In this document: piece after piece, positions 25,124 to 32,655 of the stretch
Layout: every line of letters starts with the position of its first letter
How positions within the stretch are numbered: position 1 is the first letter of the stretch
Assembly (NCBI GenBank): GCA_001872285.1
Contig: MNXU01000036.1
Coordinates: forward strand, 1 to 32,754
Reading direction: 5' to 3'
Origin: Betaproteobacteria bacterium CG2_30_68_42
Lineage (GTDB): Bacteria; Pseudomonadota; Gammaproteobacteria; Burkholderiales; Rhodocyclaceae
DNA length: 32,754 bases
Position numbers and translations under genes: made by a program
Notes under the pieces: generated by a model
Seen by the model: only the letters and a program-made list of their open reading frames with translations
Database searches by the model: none
Told to the model about the DNA's origin: nothing

Positions 25124-26812
25124 ATGGTCGCTAGACTGTGGCTGCAATTGCTCGCATTCGGCCTGGTGTTCGCGGCAACGGCGCGCGCCGAAATTCCGAA
25201 GGAGACCTACGACGCGCTGAAGCTCGACAAGTCCGCGACGTCGAAGCAGCTTTATGAAGCGCTGGTGAATCGCTACAAGGATCCGGCCGAGGGTGCCGGG
25301 CGCGGCTCCCACGCCAAGTACTGGGAGCCGATCGCGTTCGGCAAGTACCTGTACCCGGCCATATCCTACAAGCCGCCATCGTCGGTCAAGGACGTCGCTT
25401 CGCGCAAGGAGTGCGTGAAGTGCCACACGGACGAGACCCCGGTCTGGGTGAACGCGTGGAAGAAGAGCACCCATGCCAACCTGGACAAGGTTCGCAAACT
25501 GACCGCCAGGGATCCCGCCTACTACAAGAAGGCCAAGCTCGAGGAGGTCGAGAAACATCTGCGCACGCTGGGCAAGCTGGGTGCGGGCGAGCAACTCAAG
25601 GAAGTGGGTTGCATCGACTGCCACGTCGACGTCAACACCAAGAAGAACGCCGACCACCGCGCCGACCTGCGCATGCCCACCGCAGACGTGTGCGCCACCT
25701 GCCACCTGCAGGAGTTCGCGGAGCGCGAGTCCGAGCGCGACACCATCACCTGGCCGAAGAACCAATGGCCGAAGGGTCGCCCGTCGCATGCGCTGGATTT
25801 CAAGGCCAACGTCGAGACGACGATCTGGGCCGGCATGCCGCAGCGCGAGATCGCCGAGGGCTGTACCGTTTGCCACCAGAACCAGAACAAGTGCGACACC
25901 TGCCACACCCGCCACGAGTTCTCGGTGGTCGAAGCGCGCCAGCCGCAGGCCTGCGCCACCTGCCACAACGGTGTCGATCACAACAACTGGGAAGCCTACT
26001 CGCTCTCCAAGCACGGCAAGGTGGCGGAGATCATGGGAGCCAAGTGGAACTGGAACGTGCAGTTGAAGGACGCCTTCTCCAAGGGCGGCCAGACGGCGCC
26101 GACCTGCCAGACCTGCCACATGGAATACCAGGGCAAGTTCAGCCACAACATGGTGCGCAAGGTGCGTTGGGCCAACTATCCCTCGGTGCCCGGCATCGCC
26201 GAGAACATCGGCGGCGAGTGGTCCGGCAAGCGTCTGGAAGCCTGGGTGAAAACCTGCACCCAGTGCCACGGCGAAAGTCTCGCCCGTTCCTATCTGGACC
26301 TGATGGACAAGGGCACGCTGGCCGGACTCGCCAAGTATCAGGAGGCGCACAAGGTCGTGGCGAAACTCGCCGCGGACAAGCTGCTGCCCGGCCAGACCAC
26401 CAACCGGCCGGCACCCCCGCCGCCCGACAAGGACGGGATCGCCCAGTTCTTCCAGCTCTTCTGGACCAAGGCGAACAATCCGTCGTCGATCGAGTTCGAG
26501 GCCATCGAGATGGGAGAGAATGACCTGGCCAAGCTGCATGTCGGCATGGCCCACGTCAATCCCGGCGGGTGGACCTACACCGAGGGCTGGGAACCACTCA
26601 ACCGGGCCTACGCCAAGATCATGAGCGAGGACACCAAGCTGCGCGACATGGCGGCGCTGAGGGATCGCGTGGCGAAGCTGGAGGGCAAACGCGCCAGCCT
26701 GCTCGACCTCGACAACAACCACGCGTCGCTCGGCGGTCTCGGTGGCGCTCTCCTGCTCGCCGGCGGCGTAGCCCTGGCCGGCTGGCGCAGGCGCGGCAAG
26801 AGTGACCGCTGA
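25124..26812 (+). CDS. haoA: Hydroxylamine dehydrogenase (octaheme HAO)
   Basis: HaoA is the periplasmic trimeric multiheme enzyme that oxidises hydroxylamine to NO in bacterial ammonia oxidisers and releases electrons to cytochrome c554. The 562-residue precursor has a signal peptide (cut near [10 protein letters not shown], residue 22) and eight CxxCH motifs starting at residues 97, 163, 190, 247, 257, 277, 328 and 378. The fourth should be the catalytic P460 heme. Tyr485 in GGWTYTEGW aligns with the N. europaea tyrosine (Tyr467, mature) that cross-links to P460. Asp285-His286 and Tyr352 align with the active-site Asp267, His268 and Tyr334. A C-terminal hydrophobic stretch plus WRRR tail is also as in N. 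europaea. The cross-link Tyr argues for oxidation rather than reductive HAO relatives. Strong GGGAGGAG precedes the ATG. Confidence 0.97.
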   Translation: MVARLWLQLLAFGLVFAATARAEIPKETYDALKLDKSATSKQLYEALVNRYKDPAEGAGRGSHAKYWEPIAFGKYLYPAISYKPPSSVKDVASRKECVKCHTDETPVWVNAWKKSTHANLDKVRKLTARDPAYYKKAKLEEVEKHLRTLGKLGAGEQLKEVGCIDCHVDVNTKKNADHRADLRMPTADVCATCHLQEFAERESERDTITWPKNQWPKGRPSHALDFKANVETTIWAGMPQREIAEGCTVCHQNQNKCDTCHTRHEFSVVEARQPQACATCHNGVDHNNWEAYSLSKHGKVAEIMGAKWNWNVQLKDAFSKGGQTAPTCQTCHMEYQGKFSHNMVRKVRWANYPSVPGIAENIGGEWSGKRLEAWVKTCTQCHGESLARSYLDLMDKGTLAGLAKYQEAHKVVAKLAADKLLPGQTTNRPAPPPPDKDGIAQFFQLFWTKANNPSSIEFEAIEMGENDLAKLHVGMAHVNPGGWTYTEGWEPLNRAYAKIMSEDTKLRDMAALRDRVAKLEGKRASLLDLDNNHASLGGLGGALLLAGGVALAGWRRRGKSDR

Positions 26813-26829
26813 CGCGCTGCGGGCCGGAG

Positions 26830-27855
26830 ATGATGGAAGCAGTGCTCGCGCGGCCCGCTAAGTGGCTCCTCCCATTGCTGGGACTCATCCTGGTGACGGG
26901 AGGGCTGCTGCTCCTCGGCTGGATCGGGTACTCGGCATGGAAACCCGGCCCGCCCCCTTATCGCTATCAGCTTGTGGAGGAAGGCGGGGCCGACAAGTTC
27001 GCCAAGCTGGGGCTGGAATCCTGGCCGGACCTGAAGATCGGCAAGTACGAAGTGCGCGTCGACGGAGTGGACCAACCGGTGGCCGTGGCGCATGTCGCAC
27101 GCCGGGGCGACGCGGTGCCGGTCATGCTCGGCTGGGAGAACCGCAGCGACGAGCCGGTGGCATTCCTGGATGGCAGCCCGTCCGAGGTGGCCACCCTGGC
27201 GAAGGCGGTCGCCAAGCATGCCCCCAAGGAGGCCGTCATGCTCGCCTGGTGGGACACCTCGCGCCAGCTCCGCCTTCTTTCCGGCCGCGAGACCATATTT
27301 GCCTCGCATCTGGGCGAGCCCTTCATCGCGCCCGCGGCCTGGCGGGCGCGCAGCGGGCAGATCGGGAAATACGAGAACGAGTTCTGGAAGGCATCGGCGA
27401 ATGCCGAGGAACAACGCAAGCTGCAGCGCTTCGCCGACGCGCTGACCGGAGAGGCGGAGGCAGGCGTGGCCGTCCTGCGCGAACTGGCGGGCGGACGCGA
27501 AGCCTATGTCGCGGTCCAGGTCTCGGACCTCTACAGGCTCGGGCTGATGCGCCCGGAGCGTCTCGGCGTCGCCTACAAGGACTTTCCGGTGAAGGGCGAC
27601 ATGCATGGGCCGATCGGCTTCGTGAAGCGATGGATGCGCGACCACAACTACACCGCTTACGCGCTGCACGAACTCGCCGACGGCCGGGTGCGCGTCTACT
27701 TCCTGGCCGATGCGAAGAGCGGCAAGACGCTTCTCGCGCAGATGCTGCCACTGACCACCTCCAGACCGGCCGAGCTGCAGGCCCTGCAACTCGTGTTCCG
27801 GCACGGCGGCTACTGGGTGTACAAGATTCCCTCTGCCCTGCCGTCCGGCGGCTGA
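26830..27855 (+). CDS. haoB: HaoB (Orf2), companion protein of hydroxylamine dehydrogenase
   Basis: HaoB is the conserved protein encoded directly after haoA in ammonia oxidisers and some methanotrophs; its biochemical role is not established. The 341-residue product has one N-terminal membrane helix (about 12-35) and a large predicted periplasmic domain without CxxCH motifs, so it is not a cytochrome. Assignment rests on position (17 bp after haoA, before cycA), size and topology more than on recognised motifs. Two adjacent ATG codons (26830, 26833) compete; the second has the better spacing to GGAG. Confidence 0.85.
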   Translation: MMEAVLARPAKWLLPLLGLILVTGGLLLLGWIGYSAWKPGPPPYRYQLVEEGGADKFAKLGLESWPDLKIGKYEVRVDGVDQPVAVAHVARRGDAVPVMLGWENRSDEPVAFLDGSPSEVATLAKAVAKHAPKEAVMLAWWDTSRQLRLLSGRETIFASHLGEPFIAPAAWRARSGQIGKYENEFWKASANAEEQRKLQRFADALTGEAEAGVAVLRELAGGREAYVAVQVSDLYRLGLMRPERLGVAYKDFPVKGDMHGPIGFVKRWMRDHNYTAYALHELADGRVRVYFLADAKSGKTLLAQMLPLTTSRPAELQALQLVFRHGGYWVYKIPSALPSGG

Positions 27856-27879
27856 ACTGTCCGTTGGATGGGTTCTTGG

Positions 27880-27899
27880 TGGCACCAGCATCCGGTGCC
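27880..27899 (+). promoter_or_regulatory. Inverted repeat in the haoB-cycA gap
   Basis: GGCACC (27881-27886) and GGTGCC (27894-27899) are perfect 6-bp inverted arms 7 bases apart, and the left arm lies in TGGCACCAG, another copy of the motif seen upstream of haoA. The 113-bp gap also holds GGGAG before the cycA ATG. A partial terminator or processing hairpin, or a regulator site for separate cycA control, are both possible. No clear promoter was found. Confidence 0.4.
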
Positions 27900-27968
27900 C
27901 GGGTGGCCCTACCCCTTCGCCCGAACAGTCGATAGATTGCGACCAGAAAGTCGCCGGGAGACTCCGAA

Positions 27969-28679
27969 ATGAATCTGCGCATTGCCCATGGATGGATCGC
28001 CGTTCTCACGTTCGCCGGCCTTGTTTCCATGGTCGCCGCCGAACCGTCCTACGAGGGGCGCAAGAAGTGCGGTTCCTGCCATCGCAGTCAACTGGACTCC
28101 TGGGAAAAGACGGCCCACGCCAAGGCGATCGATTCGCTGGCGCCCAAGGCCAAGGTCGAGGCCAAGAAGAAGGCCAGGCTCGATCCCGCCAAGGACTACC
28201 GGCAGGACAAGGACTGCGTCGGCTGCCACTCGACCGGCTTCGACCAGGAAGGAGGCTACGATCCCAAGGAGCCGAGCAAGTACCTGACCGGCGTCGGTTG
28301 TGAGTCTTGCCACGGCGCCGGTTCCGAGTACCGGCTGATCCATCGCAAGGCCGGCCAGGCGTTCGAAAAGAAGAAGCAGACCGCCGCGCGCAAGCAACTG
28401 GTCGACACCGGCCAGGAGTTCCAGTTCTCCGAGCGCTGCAACGCCTGCCACCTGAACTACGAGGGTTCCCCCTGGAAGGGCGCGAAGAAGCCGCATACGC
28501 CGTTCACGCCCAAGGTCGACAAGAAGTATGCGTTCGATTTCGACAAGGCCGTGCGCAACAACAAGGCGATGCACGAGCATTTCAAGCTCGACGGTACCTT
28601 CACCGGCGCACCGGTGCCCTCCTTCCGCGACGAATTTCAGGCCAAGGCCAAACCGGCGGTCAAGGGCAAGGAGGAGTGA
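27969..28679 (+). CDS. cycA: Cytochrome c554 (tetraheme)
   Basis: Cytochrome c554 is the periplasmic electron acceptor of hydroxylamine dehydrogenase. The 236-residue precursor has a signal peptide (cut near MVAA-EPSYEG, residue 24) and four CxxCH motifs starting at residues 34, 83, 111 and 157. GRKKCGSCH, LTGVGCESCHG, HRKAGQAFEK, CHLNYEGSPWKGAK and the C-terminal AMHEHFKLDG match remembered features of the N. europaea protein. It lies between haoB and cycB. Its stop overlaps the cycB start by one base (TGATG), so the two are probably translated together. Confidence 0.95.
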   Translation: MNLRIAHGWIAVLTFAGLVSMVAAEPSYEGRKKCGSCHRSQLDSWEKTAHAKAIDSLAPKAKVEAKKKARLDPAKDYRQDKDCVGCHSTGFDQEGGYDPKEPSKYLTGVGCESCHGAGSEYRLIHRKAGQAFEKKKQTAARKQLVDTGQEFQFSERCNACHLNYEGSPWKGAKKPHTPFTPKVDKKYAFDFDKAVRNNKAMHEHFKLDGTFTGAPVPSFRDEFQAKAKPAVKGKEE

Positions 28680-29266
28680 TGCCCGGCGGCATGCGTCGCC
28701 ACCTCCGGGAACGCGGCGGCGCGCTACTCGCCGGCGCCGCCTGCGCGGTGCTCGCGATCGCGGCAGTGATCGGCGGCGAGGCGGCGCTGTCCACCACGCA
28801 ATTCTGCGTGAGCTGTCATTCGATGTCCTACCCGGCGAAGGAACTGAAGAAGTCCTCGCACTATGGTGCGCTGGGCGCAAACCCGGGTTGCAAGGACTGC
28901 CACATCCCCCAGGGGCTGGAGAATTTCCATCTCGCCGTGGCGACGCATGTCATCGACGGGGCGCGGGAACTGGTCCTCGAGTTCAGGAACGACTACTCCG
29001 ACATCAAGAAATTCAACGCGCGGCGGGCCGGGATGGCCCATGACGCCCGCATGAATCTCAAGCGCTGGGACAGCGTCACCTGCCGTTCCTGCCACCGGGA
29101 TCCGCAGCCACCGGGCGCGGACGCCAAGGCCGCGCACGACAAGATGCGCACGAACAAGGCGACCTGCATCGACTGCCACCAGAATCTGGTGCATAAGGAG
29201 GTGCCCGAGACAGATCTCGACGCCAGTCTCGCTCAGGGCAAGCGGGTACTGAAAAAGGAGGACTGA
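28679..29266 (+). CDS. cycB: Cytochrome cM552, NapC/NirT-family quinone-linked tetraheme cytochrome
   Basis: Cytochrome cM552 is thought to pass electrons from c554 into the quinone pool at the inner membrane. The 195-residue product has an N-terminal membrane anchor (about 14-34) followed by four CxxCH motifs starting at residues 43, 71, 135 and 163, with CVSCHSM and an N-terminal layout typical of NapC/NrfH proteins. The ATG at 28679 has GGAGGAG upstream and overlaps the cycA stop. It completes the order haoA-haoB-cycA-cycB known from ammonia oxidisers. In other bacteria NapC relatives run electrons the other way (quinol to periplasm); direction here is inferred from context. Confidence 0.94.
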   Translation: MPGGMRRHLRERGGALLAGAACAVLAIAAVIGGEAALSTTQFCVSCHSMSYPAKELKKSSHYGALGANPGCKDCHIPQGLENFHLAVATHVIDGARELVLEFRNDYSDIKKFNARRAGMAHDARMNLKRWDSVTCRSCHRDPQPPGADAKAAHDKMRTNKATCIDCHQNLVHKEVPETDLDASLAQGKRVLKKED

Positions 29267-29296
29267 AGCGCCACGGACCCCCGCGCAATCGGCGGG

Positions 29297-29364
29297 TGGT
29301 ACCAGACAACGATCCGTCACTGGCACTATGGACTTTCCGAATATCGGTTCTATGATGGAACCAG
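29297..29364 (+). promoter_or_regulatory. mocR-type gene promoter with TGGnACCA-like sites
   Basis: TGGACT (29329-29334) and TATGAT (29351-29356), 16 bases apart, form a plausible sigma-70 promoter. Around it lie TGGTACCAG (29297-29305), CTGGCACTA (29320-29328, next to the -35) and TGGAACCAG (29356-29364, just after the -10). Sites flanking the -35 and following the -10 fit autoregulation by the downstream MocR-family protein. The same core recurs upstream of haoA. Confidence 0.6.
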
Positions 29365-29400
29365 AGGGTCGCGCACAGACCCGGACCGAAGGAGGAGTCC

Positions 29401-31026
29401 ATGGAAATCCCCATCGAACTCGATCACGCCGGCCGGCAGTCGCTGCAATGCCAGTTGTATGAACAGTTCCGCCGCCTCATCCTGACCGGGCATCTGCGGC
29501 CGGGAGCGCCGGTGCCGGCGAGCCGTGCGCTGGCCGAACAGCTCAGCGTATCGCGCAATACCGTCCTGCTCGCCTACGATCGTCTGGTCGCCGAAGGCTA
29601 CCTCCAGGCGCGGGAAGCCACCGGCACCTATGTGAGCTTCGAGTTGCCGGAAAACTGTCTCGCGGCAATGAGGCGGAGGGGTGCCGGATCAGCCGCCTCG
29701 GATGTCGCGAGGGGGACTCCCATCCCCTTTCAGGGGCAGGCGCAGGCAGTGGTGAATGCGCATCGACTCGCCTGTGATTTCTGGCTCGGACGTCCCGATC
29801 CCCATTCCTTCCCGATCAAGATCTGGCGGCGGCTGGTCAACAAGGCGCTGGCGCGTGCGGGCTCGCGTTTCACCGAGTACCGCGAACCTGGCGGACTGGC
29901 GGAACTGCGGGAGGCGATCGCGGCCCATCTCGGCGCGGCACGCGGTATCCGTGTGACGCCGGAACAGGTGATCGTCACCGCCGGCTCGCAGGAGGGTCTC
30001 AATCTCGCAGCCCGACTGTTGGTGCGCGCAGGCAGCCGCGTCGCCACCGAGAATCCCTGCTACCAGGGCGCCGCCTTCCTCTTCGAGAGCTATGGTGCCG
30101 AGCTGGTGCCGGTGCCGGTCGACGAAAATGGCATCGATGTCGACCGCCTTCCGCGCGATGGGGTCGCGCTGCTTTATGTGACGCCGTCGCATCAGTATCC
30201 GATGGGTTTCACCCTGTCGCTGGAACGGCGGATCAGGCTGCTCGACTGGGCTTGCCGGTGCGGCGCCTACATCATCGAAGACGATTACGATTCCGACTTC
30301 CGTTATCGCGGATCACCGCTCACCGCTCTGGCCGGACTCGACAAGTACGGTTGCGTGATTTATCTGGGCACCTTTTCGAAGTCGATCGGTGCCGGGCTGC
30401 GCATCGGCTACCTGGTCGTGCCGCCGGCGCTGGCCGGCGCGGCGCGCACCGCCAAGGCGCTGCTGGACAACGGCCATCCATGGCTCGAACAGGCCGTCAT
30501 GGCGGACTTCATCCGCAGCGGTTCCTATGCCAATCACCTGCGCCGCATCCGCCATCTCTACGGCGAGCGGCGCGACTGTCTGGTCGAGGCGCTGCGCAGG
30601 CATTTCGGCGATGTTCGCCTTTCGGGCCTGGACAGCGGCATGCATCTCGCATGGCATCTTGCCGAGGATCTACCGGCCGCGTCCGAACTCCAGGAACTGG
30701 CGCTCGCCGAAGACGTCGGCATCTACTCCCTCGGGTCCGGTGCCGCATACGATTTCGGGGTCTGCGCCTACAGTGCGCGAGCGGTGGTGCTCGGTTATTC
30801 GTCGCTGAACGAGGGGCAGATCGAGGAGGGGATCGAACGCATCGCGCGGGCGGTGGCGAGACGGCAGGTGAGCGCCGCAACCCCCATGCGGGCAGAAACG
30901 TTCGCCGGCACGAAAACGAGCGAGGAAGATGGGCGCGGGGAAGACGGGCCCGGGCCGAATTACACGGCTCGCCTGATCCGGCGCAGTCCTCGCATGCCTC
31001 GCGCACCGGGCTCGGTAATCTCCTAG
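29401..31026 (+). CDS. MocR/GntR-family PLP-dependent transcriptional regulator
   Basis: This regulator has 541 residues: an N-terminal GntR-type winged helix-turn-helix (about 10-80; PVPASRALAEQLSVSRNTV) and a fold-type I aminotransferase-like domain (about 120-480). The latter has VTPSHQYPMG (260-269), EDDYDSDFRYRG (293-304) and TFSKSIGAGLR with Lys327 as the predicted PLP lysine. It probably senses an amine-type ligand through PLP. The family is usually about 460-500 residues; here a charged, low-complexity tail of about 55 residues follows, perhaps from lost stop codons. GGAGG precedes the ATG. It lies 134 bp after cycB in the same direction and shares upstream motifs with haoA. Confidence 0.92.
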   Translation: MEIPIELDHAGRQSLQCQLYEQFRRLILTGHLRPGAPVPASRALAEQLSVSRNTVLLAYDRLVAEGYLQAREATGTYVSFELPENCLAAMRRRGAGSAASDVARGTPIPFQGQAQAVVNAHRLACDFWLGRPDPHSFPIKIWRRLVNKALARAGSRFTEYREPGGLAELREAIAAHLGAARGIRVTPEQVIVTAGSQEGLNLAARLLVRAGSRVATENPCYQGAAFLFESYGAELVPVPVDENGIDVDRLPRDGVALLYVTPSHQYPMGFTLSLERRIRLLDWACRCGAYIIEDDYDSDFRYRGSPLTALAGLDKYGCVIYLGTFSKSIGAGLRIGYLVVPPALAGAARTAKALLDNGHPWLEQAVMADFIRSGSYANHLRRIRHLYGERRDCLVEALRRHFGDVRLSGLDSGMHLAWHLAEDLPAASELQELALAEDVGIYSLGSGAAYDFGVCAYSARAVVLGYSSLNEGQIEEGIERIARAVARRQVSAATPMRAETFAGTKTSEEDGRGEDGPGPNYTARLIRRSPRMPRAPGSVIS

Positions 31027-31079
31027 ACCGGCCGCCCGGCGCCGATTTCACGCACCATCGAGGATTTTCCGATCGCGGG

Positions 31080-31442
31080 CTACCGGGCGTAGCCGCAACC
31101 CAGGTCTACCACGATATCGGCCAGGCGCTTGGCTCGCGTCCACAAACGCGCACCGGAGAGCGTGGCCGAGGCCAGCAGACAACTATCGATGTAGCCGATG
31201 CCACGGCCCATCAACTCGTGCCGCTCGATGAAGAACAGAACCTCGTCGTGCGACGCCGGCTCGCAGCGCGGCAACAGGGAAAGCGCCCCGAGCACCTCCC
31301 TGCGCTTCTTCAGATTGCCGCAGGCGATCTCGCCGATGACCAGCTCGTGACAGGCGACGGCACCGCATTCGAGCAATCCGGCAAGATGCGCATCGCCCGC
31401 GCGCAGATGATCGACCCAGACCGAGGTATCGACCAGTATCAC
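31080..31442 (-). CDS. vapC: VapC-type PIN-domain ribonuclease toxin
   Basis: This PIN-domain RNase of 120 residues is predicted to cleave RNA and arrest growth when free of antitoxin. Acidic metal-binding residues are in place: Asp5 (LVDTSVWV), Glu38 (ELVIGEIACG), Asp86 (GYIDSCLLAS) and Asp109. The start is GTG directly after the vapB stop with no gap, so the two are co-translated. Length is typical for VapC (about 130). The toxin seems intact, unlike the HicA remnant nearby. Confidence 0.93.
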   Translation of the reverse strand: MILVDTSVWVDHLRAGDAHLAGLLECGAVACHELVIGEIACGNLKKRREVLGALSLLPRCEPASHDEVLFFIERHELMGRGIGYIDSCLLASATLSGARLWTRAKRLADIVVDLGCGYAR

Positions 31443-31640
31443 TCAGGCTGCCCCGCGTCGCCGGGGGATCGCCTTCATCTGCGGTTCGGCACCCCCCAGC
31501 CGGACAAGCCGGCGGGCGCTCTCCCGTTCGATCAGGGCACGCAGGGCTTCTCTCAGGAGAAGACCGCGGTCTTTCAGTCCGCTCAGGCTTTGCGCCTGCG
31601 ACAGGAGCGCGTCATCGAGCGTAACCGTGGTTCGCATCAT
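31443..31640 (-). CDS. vapB: VapB-type antitoxin
   Basis: This 65-residue antitoxin starts MMRTTVTLDDALLSQAQSLSG, the ribbon-helix-helix type N-terminus common to VapB antitoxins that pair with PIN toxins. Its basic C-terminus (KAIPRRRGAA) should bind the toxin. AGGAG lies upstream; either of two adjacent ATG codons (31640, 31637) could be used. It is directly followed by vapC. A perfect palindrome in the promoter is the probable operator for autorepression. Confidence 0.88.
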   Translation of the reverse strand: MMRTTVTLDDALLSQAQSLSGLKDRGLLLREALRALIERESARRLVRLGGAEPQMKAIPRRRGAA

Positions 31641-31656
31641 CGTTCTCCTTCAGGAA

Positions 31657-31701
31657 TGCATCAATTGATGCAACTATAGATGCGCGCGACTTCGGTGTCG
31701 A
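31657..31701 (-). promoter_or_regulatory. vapBC promoter and palindromic operator
   Basis: On the minus strand TCGACA (31701-31696) and TATAGT (31678-31673) are 17 bases apart, a strong sigma-70 promoter. Directly downstream of the -10, covering the expected transcription start, lies the perfect 16-bp palindrome TGCATCAATTGATGCA (31657-31672). This is the usual arrangement for autorepression by a VapBC complex. Confidence 0.8.
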
Positions 31702-31779
31702 CACCCTTTCATCATGACCCGCGCCCCGATCCTCGTTCGCAGGCGAAGGAATCACGCCGCGCGGGCGGATGGCGTTGGT

Positions 31780-32010
31780 TCAGTCGAACAGGCGGGCCGC
31801 CGTCTGATCTCTCGAGACGCCCAAGCGCGAGGCGACGGAAGACGAGATCGCCGCCAAGGTGCCGATTCGGAGCGCTTCGTGTGCGGGAACCGTCACATGA
31901 TGCTCGGGTACGGCGGATCACGTCACCCTCATGCGGACGCCTGTCCGGCGCATCACGCGATCGCCGAGAGGTTCCAGTTCGATCCCGGAAACGTCTCGCC
32001 GCAACCTCAT
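31780..32010 (-). pseudogene. HicA-type mRNA interferase toxin, inactivated
   Basis: Reading the minus strand from the ATG at 32010 gives MRLRRDVSGIELEPLG, resembling the HicA start. After 30 codons a TGA (31920-31918) interrupts, and the same frame continues with EHHVTVPAHEALRIGTLAAI to a stop at 31780, matching a HicA C-terminus. The region where HicA has its Gly-Ser-His active site reads GVR, so the catalytic His is also lost, and a few codons seem missing near residue 15. Its ATG overlaps the stop of an upstream antitoxin-like remnant by four bases. The family call is from recognised motifs only. Confidence 0.65.
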
Positions 32011-32150
32011 GCCGCGATCACTTCTTCGCGCGTGAAATGCCACCGGATCACGCCCGGCGTGGCGCCATCGTCAGAATGGCAATGCGCGGCATCGCGCACA
32101 CGAGCGTGCAGGCCCGGTACATCGTCCGCCTCGGTAGAGATGTCCTCGCC
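32007..32150 (-). pseudogene. C-terminal remnant of a HicB/DUF1902-like antitoxin
   Basis: The minus-strand frame ending at 32007 contains TEADDVPGLHARV and ends in IRWHFTREEVIAA, similar in style to the ends of small antitoxins (DVPGL core) that precede hicA genes. Its TGA overlaps the hicA-like ATG (ATGA), the usual toxin-antitoxin arrangement. Its N-terminal half is missing: beyond about 32150 the DNA becomes a histidine-kinase fragment on the other strand. The identification is tentative. Confidence 0.4.
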
Positions 32151-32154
32151 GACA

Positions 32155-32250
32155 GCCACGGCGGGCGCATCCAGGTCGAAAGCGCGCCGGGGCGCGCAAC
32201 CACGTGCGGGTCGTCCTGCCGGTCTCCGGGCCGCGTGCGTCGCACTGCGG
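32155..32250 (+). pseudogene. Degraded copy of the hemerythrin-kinase 3' end
   Basis: This 96-bp stretch aligns with 24784-24880, the last codons of the hemerythrin-histidine kinase and its stop region. By hand there are about 12 mismatches and one deleted base. It encodes HGGRIQVESAPGR, the last ATP-binding box of an HATPase domain, then shifts frame at the deletion, and the stop codon is changed. No other part of the kinase was found beside it. It forms a direct repeat bracketing the hao-mocR-vapBC block. Confidence 0.8.
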
Positions 32251-32370
32251 AATCGAACCGGACAGGCGGGACGCAGACCGAAGGTCCGTGATCGCGACGT
32301 CGGCTCAGTCGACTGCACTCGATCGCGCGCGGAGTATCCTGCCCCCATCGATGCAAATGAGAGAAGGACC

Positions 32371-32655
32371 ATGAACGAACGATCGGCGCAGCGCGGTCCA
32401 CTGGGAACGTTCCTCACCCTGCTTTCAGGCGCGGTGCTGCTCGTGCTCGGCTTCGCGTTTTCCCTGATAATCCTGGCCGTGGTCGCGGTCGCGGCACTCG
32501 TGCTCGGGGGCTACTTCTGGTGGAAGACGCGCGAACTGCGCAAGGCGATGCGCGAGCATCCCCCGGCCGGCCATGTAATCGAGGGTGAGGCGGTGATCGT
32601 CGAGGAGGTACGGCGAGCAGACGGCGAGCGGCTGCCGCCCGACCCGCCCCGATAG
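32371..32655 (+). CDS. Small conserved-type membrane protein of unknown function
   Basis: The 94-residue product has one long or two short hydrophobic segments (about 12-48) ending in GYFWWKTRELRKAMRE, and a soluble acidic tail with VIEGEAVIVEE and DPPR. The WWKTR-x-LRKA and EGEAVIVEE elements are reminiscent of small uncharacterised inner-membrane proteins in betaproteobacteria. No catalytic motif is visible. GAAGGA lies just before the ATG. The frame is open far upstream, but that part covers gene remnants and is not coding. The 99 bp after the gene show nothing recognisable. Confidence 0.75.
   Translation: MNERSAQRGPLGTFLTLLSGAVLLVLGFAFSLIILAVVAVAALVLGGYFWWKTRELRKAMREHPPAGHVIEGEAVIVEEVRRADGERLPPDPPR

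Noticed and set aside
29267-29300. Intrinsic terminator after cycB
   Set aside because: A short CCCGC/GCGGG stem is possible, but no T run follows, so support is too weak.
31681-32369. Plus-strand protein-coding gene spanning the gene-poor region
   Set aside because: The open frames have no family features and cover three different gene remnants on both strands; they reflect high GC content.
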